This document shows positions 60,307 to 64,000 of a stretch of 64,000 bases of DNA, piece by piece. Source of the stretch: Cyanoderma ruficeps (lineage: Eukaryota > Chordata > Aves > Passeriformes > Timaliidae); the NCBI GenBank assembly GCA_008694505.1, contig VZDJ01007747.1, positions 9,890,399 to 9,954,398 on the forward strand. Reading direction: 5' to 3'. The translations under genes and the position numbers were made by a program. Under the pieces are notes generated by a model. The model had not been told where the DNA came from, did not search any database, and saw only the letters and a list, made by a program, of their open reading frames with translations. Numbering within the stretch: position 1 is the stretch's first letter; every line of letters starts with the position of its first letter.

Positions 60307-63300
60307 GTATGTATATTTTAGTTTCTTAAATAGTAACTGTCAGAAGTAGTTAAGAAAATGACTAATTTTTAGCAGGTACGATATCAGTAAAGTACACGTG
60401 CTTGTAGGAAGCAAATTAAATGTCTTTAAGAGATAGCTGGCAGATCTGTCCTGTCAGCTGCTGGGAGCCAGATGCAGAGGCAGGTATCTGGTTTGGCTGC
60501 CCAGGAGCTAGGGAGATAGAGCTCTATGTGATACATTCCAATTTTAATAAATGAACAAATTACGGGAAAAAACCATCCTGGCTTTTATTGTATAAATAAC
60601 AAAGTTTAGAGATAAATACATCTAAATGTACACATATAAGAAATACATCTGTGCATAGAGGGCTGCTGACATGGAACTCAGTGAGAAGAGCCCCTGCCAT
60701 TTGGTACAGTATGATAGTGACTGTCTCCCTTTTGGTAGAGCTTTGGCATAATTCTGAAGCGATAGTATTGAGTTAGAAGCCAGATCTTCATTGGAAAGTA
60801 GCGTTCATGGAGATGAGTAGTTGTTACCGCAAATATACAGATATTTTCTGGCATTGTTTTTGAATCTTAACTTGGAAAAATAGCTCAACCTTTTAAAGTT
60901 GTGCTTAATTCTGATTATTTTTCATTTAAAATATTCCTGTACCTTCATTTCAGTGGTCTGTTTTGTGCATTTCTGTGGAACTGCACAATCTGTTTCTCAA
61001 AGAGCAGGTCACTGGTAGGATTGTGAAAGGGCGGATCTGCTTTTGCTCAGGAATGGCTTGAGACAGAAGAGAGCTCATTATTCTTCCATACCTGAGATAA
61101 ATAGGACTCTTTCTTTCAAACAAAAATTGATTTTCTTTGTCTGCTTTCCATTTGCTTCTTTTATTAAGATCAGGAGAGACAAAATTGGGAATTTTAAGAA
61201 GTTATAGGAAATATCACTTAATCTTGGTTCTTTAACCAGTGGTCATTTTATTTCTATTTACTTGGTATACTGTGTTATAAAACACTGACTGGATTTCAAT
61301 GCCCTTGCATACTTCATGGTAGGCCTAACTCGGTAGGGTTCATTTTGCGTACAAAGGCTTCAAGGCTTGAACAGCATTTCTCTACCTTTGGAGAACTTCC
61401 TCTTCCAAGAGAGGTAGTTTGGATAGAAGGGCTTCCATATGAACTTTTGTGTTTAAAGATACACAAAGTTGATGATTAAACTGCCAACAGTAAGATACTT
61501 CCCAGAAGAGGGACATTGTGTCTCCAAATAAGCTTTGTAATGTAAAATGTAAAGCTGGTACATATCCTAATACTGGGAATATGTGAATGGCCTAGGAGAG
61601 AAGTTAAGTATGAAGGATTTATTGCATTCCTGGAAGTGCCATCTGCTGTAATGTTCTCTGCAATCCAGTAGCCAGGTCTTGTTGAGACTTTGGGAGATGT
61701 ACAACCACTCCCTATGTCCCCTCCTTGACTCCACTGTGTTCAGGCACTTGGAGTTACAGTTCCTGATGGGAGCTGTTACCAGTTTAATTCTCAGTCACAG
61801 ACTGCTCTGTTTTCAGAACAATGTGATACAGAGGGATTACCAGGAAGAAAAAGCATTATGAAAATGGGATAAAAATATAAACCAGCCTATTGTAATTTAA
61901 ACCAAGTGCATACCTCAAAATATGATTTCTCAAGTAGCTGTTAAACTATGGTGTGTGTATTGGCACCCATAGTTGTCCACCAAGAAACCTGATGTCTCAT
62001 GTTGCTAGTCTTTGCTTTTAAGATCTGTTTTTGAATGCTTCTTGCTATCCCTTAGCTCTAAAGTCATCACCTTACTGAGCACGTTCCGAGAGCCTGGTAC
62101 AAAACCTGTGCATGAAGCTGCTCTTACAGGCAACATGTCAGGAACCTCTATTGTAACTAATGTCTGCTTTCATTAACATCTTACTGCCTTACTGCTTGTA
62201 TTTTTGAACTGTTTTAGCATACCTATTAGATCATCTGAAAAGGTATTTTAATATCTTGGTTAAGAATATCTAGTATTGGAAAAACATCACAAATTCTAAG
62301 GCAGAACTTTTGAACATACTTATGTAGTACTAGGCTTGCTTTTCAGTCAGTTGATGAAATTCCTCAATATTCATTTTACCCTAGCTATGATCTTTTTTGA
62401 TTACTTACCTTTACCATTTACTGATTGAATTTGCTAAAAAATTACTTTTAAATGCTCATTCTTATATTATTATAATTAATTATTTGGCAAAAAAAAATTC
62501 CACATGGAGAAAATAAGTTTATGCTCTATTGTTTAGACAAGCTTGATGTGTTCCCTGAAAGCATGTGTGCCCTTTAAAGTTATTTCAACTAATTGGAAGG
62601 AGGATGTAATTACAATTAAATTATTTTTTCTTGTAATCTCATCCAAAAACTAGCTCTTTTAATTCCCTTCTTTGTTTCCCTACTAATGAGGGCTGATGCC
62701 CTTTAATAATTTTGGCAGCTGGGCTCTCCCTGTCTTTGTCACAGCAGTGTTATCGTTCAGGGACCTACCTATGTAAGACTTCCACCACTGATGGTGTCAT
62801 TCCAAAGTAACTGGTGAATTGATATTCTTTTGTCTCCTTTCCTTCTTCATAATGGCACATCTCCAGGATACCTCTCCTCAAGAACATAGTACAGCAGTGT
62901 CTGATGTTAAAAGAATAGCTCTGAGGTAGAGAACATTTCTTTGCAGGCAAGGATTGTGCACTTTTACAGCTGGCATGAAAATTTGCTCTAAGATGGTCTT
63001 TGTGGATTCTTTGCCCCACGGACTGATGTGATAATGGTTGTGTTTGCATGTTATTTTTCAAGCAAACAAACACCTGATGAACTGACCAAAAGCTGTTCAG
63101 CCAGAATTAGTACGGTCCTGGGCTAATAAACCCTGGTTTACAGGCACGCATATTCCTGCAGCCTCAAGTCAAGCTTAGTGTGAGGGCCGAGCAACCTCGT
63201 TTTTGCCTGTCACCCTTTTGTAGACATACCTTGAATCTGGTGCCTGCTTCTCCTGGCGGGGTCAGCAGCAGTGCAGCCGCAGCGCTGCAGTGCTGCACTT

Positions 63301-64000
63301 GCATTGACAGGGCCATAGATGGGCATTTGTGGGATGCTGCTGGCCGAGTGCAGCGCCATGTGATTTGGCAAATGCAAATAAAAAGGTCTCAAGACATGAC
63401 ACTCCTACTTGCTTTCAGCACATGTTGGATAAACATAGGAGTGTTGGAGACAGCTATGTTTCTTCTATATTCAACACCTCATTTACAGTGCTAGATTTTC
63501 CCCTTTTTTGTTTTTTTTTACCTTAGTCTGTCTCTAATAAATAATTTTTAAAACTGAGGGCGATTATGATGAAAAATAAAATAACTATTATTTATTAATA
63601 ATTTTAGAGGTATTGAACAGTAGGGCTGCAAATATTGAGGCCAAAGATGCAGAATGAGGTGAAAGTAGTAATCTCACAGGATTTTCTCTGTCCAGTCAGA
63701 GGTGACTTGAACTGTTTCTGTCATCAACTAAGAAAGTCAAATGCTGATGGGAACTAAAACTGTGTCGTTTTAACCAATTTAAATAAAGGCGACTGCTAAG
63801 CAATTTTGCAAAAATAGAAGAATAAGTTTCAGCCTGTGTCCTGTGGAATGAAAAGTTGAACTGATAGGGATTTAGAGTCTTTATTTTCAACGTTAAAAAA
63901 ATGAATTGAAAAACCTACAAAATGAACTCTTAACATTCAGATGTTCTTGTTGCTAATTTAACTAAAAATGAAAATGTTGATCTTCTTTTCAGTACTGAAA
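60307..64000. other. Mostly non-coding sequence to the window edge
   Basis: AT-rich with chance ORFs. A GC-richer patch at about 63180-63365 is described separately. A splice-acceptor-like sequence, CTTCTTTTCAG, ends at 63992, eight bases before the edge; what follows (TACTGAAA) is too short to judge. Confidence 0.35.
63230..63392 (-). other. Doubtful minus-strand exon-like segment with an upstream octamer
   Basis: On the minus strand an open frame starts at 63392, with a second in-frame ATG at 63359. It runs to ATTCAAG|GTATGTC, a good donor, with exon end at 63230. The encoded N-terminal part includes MALHSASSIPQMPIYGPVN, followed by a Cys/Ala/Arg-rich tail. The octamer ATTTGCAT (plus strand ATGCAAAT, 63372-63379) lies 12 bp upstream of the second ATG. 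Much of the patch is CTGC/CAGC-rich, which opens frames by chance, and the plus strand is open here too. The protein is not recognised. Confidence 0.12.

Noticed and set aside
62765..63073. 102-codon minus-strand ORF
   Set aside because: Composition is unremarkable, no homology is recognised and no splice or promoter context fits.
63982..64000. Acceptor-like CTTCTTTTCAG at the right edge as the exon after 60306
   Set aside because: The 60.25-kb candidate ends in phase 0, and joining it here gives TAC TGA, an immediate stop; only eight bases remain to judge.
1..64000. CRISPR arrays, bacterial operons or integrated phage
   Set aside because: CR1 fragments, CpG islands, splice signals and lack of long ORFs show vertebrate nuclear DNA; no regularly spaced repeats are seen.

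Overview
The window is vertebrate nuclear DNA, almost certainly from a bird. The clearest sign is four fragments of CR1 LINE retrotransposons, including the avian-type CR1 3' end. It also carries a solo LTR with a 6-bp target-site duplication. There are no Alu, B1 or L1-like mammalian repeats, and interspersed-repeat density is low. The background is AT-rich and CpG-depleted with many chance ORFs under about 130 codons. I find no intact protein-coding gene, rRNA, tRNA or CRISPR array. None of the open frames outside CR1 looks like a protein I recognise.

Layout. Positions 1-1141 are non-coding, possibly a 3'UTR or intron. A class II-type (ERVK-like) solo LTR lies at 1148-1648, flanked by ACTAGT repeats. 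A CR1 copy on the minus strand (2433-3062) keeps a decayed piece of the reverse-transcriptase ORF. From about 3 to 28 kb the sequence is intergenic or intronic, with simple repeats and short tandem duplications only. A possible 50-nt exon sits at 28346-28395. A CpG island at about 30975-31215 has overlapping GC-rich ORFs on both strands. A second CpG island (about 37310-37720) is the best gene signal in the window: AP-1 site, TATA box, a short untranslated first exon and a strong splice donor, all on the plus strand.

After 37.7 kb the sequence would be the first intron of that gene. It contains CR1 fragments at 42.6-43.1, 48.4 and 55.3 kb, a CpG cluster near 45.6 kb and several degenerate tandem repeats. 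Around 60.25 kb there is a short, CpG-bearing, open, protein-like segment ending in a good donor. It is the best candidate coding exon, but it contains no ATG, so the start codon would be in another exon.

The simplest reading is one plus-strand gene starting at about 37.56 kb and running out of the right edge. The 31-kb island would be either an alternative promoter or the start of another transcript. I could not name the gene. Nothing in the window is clearly a new biological system; the most useful leads are the two CpG-island promoters and the candidate exons.
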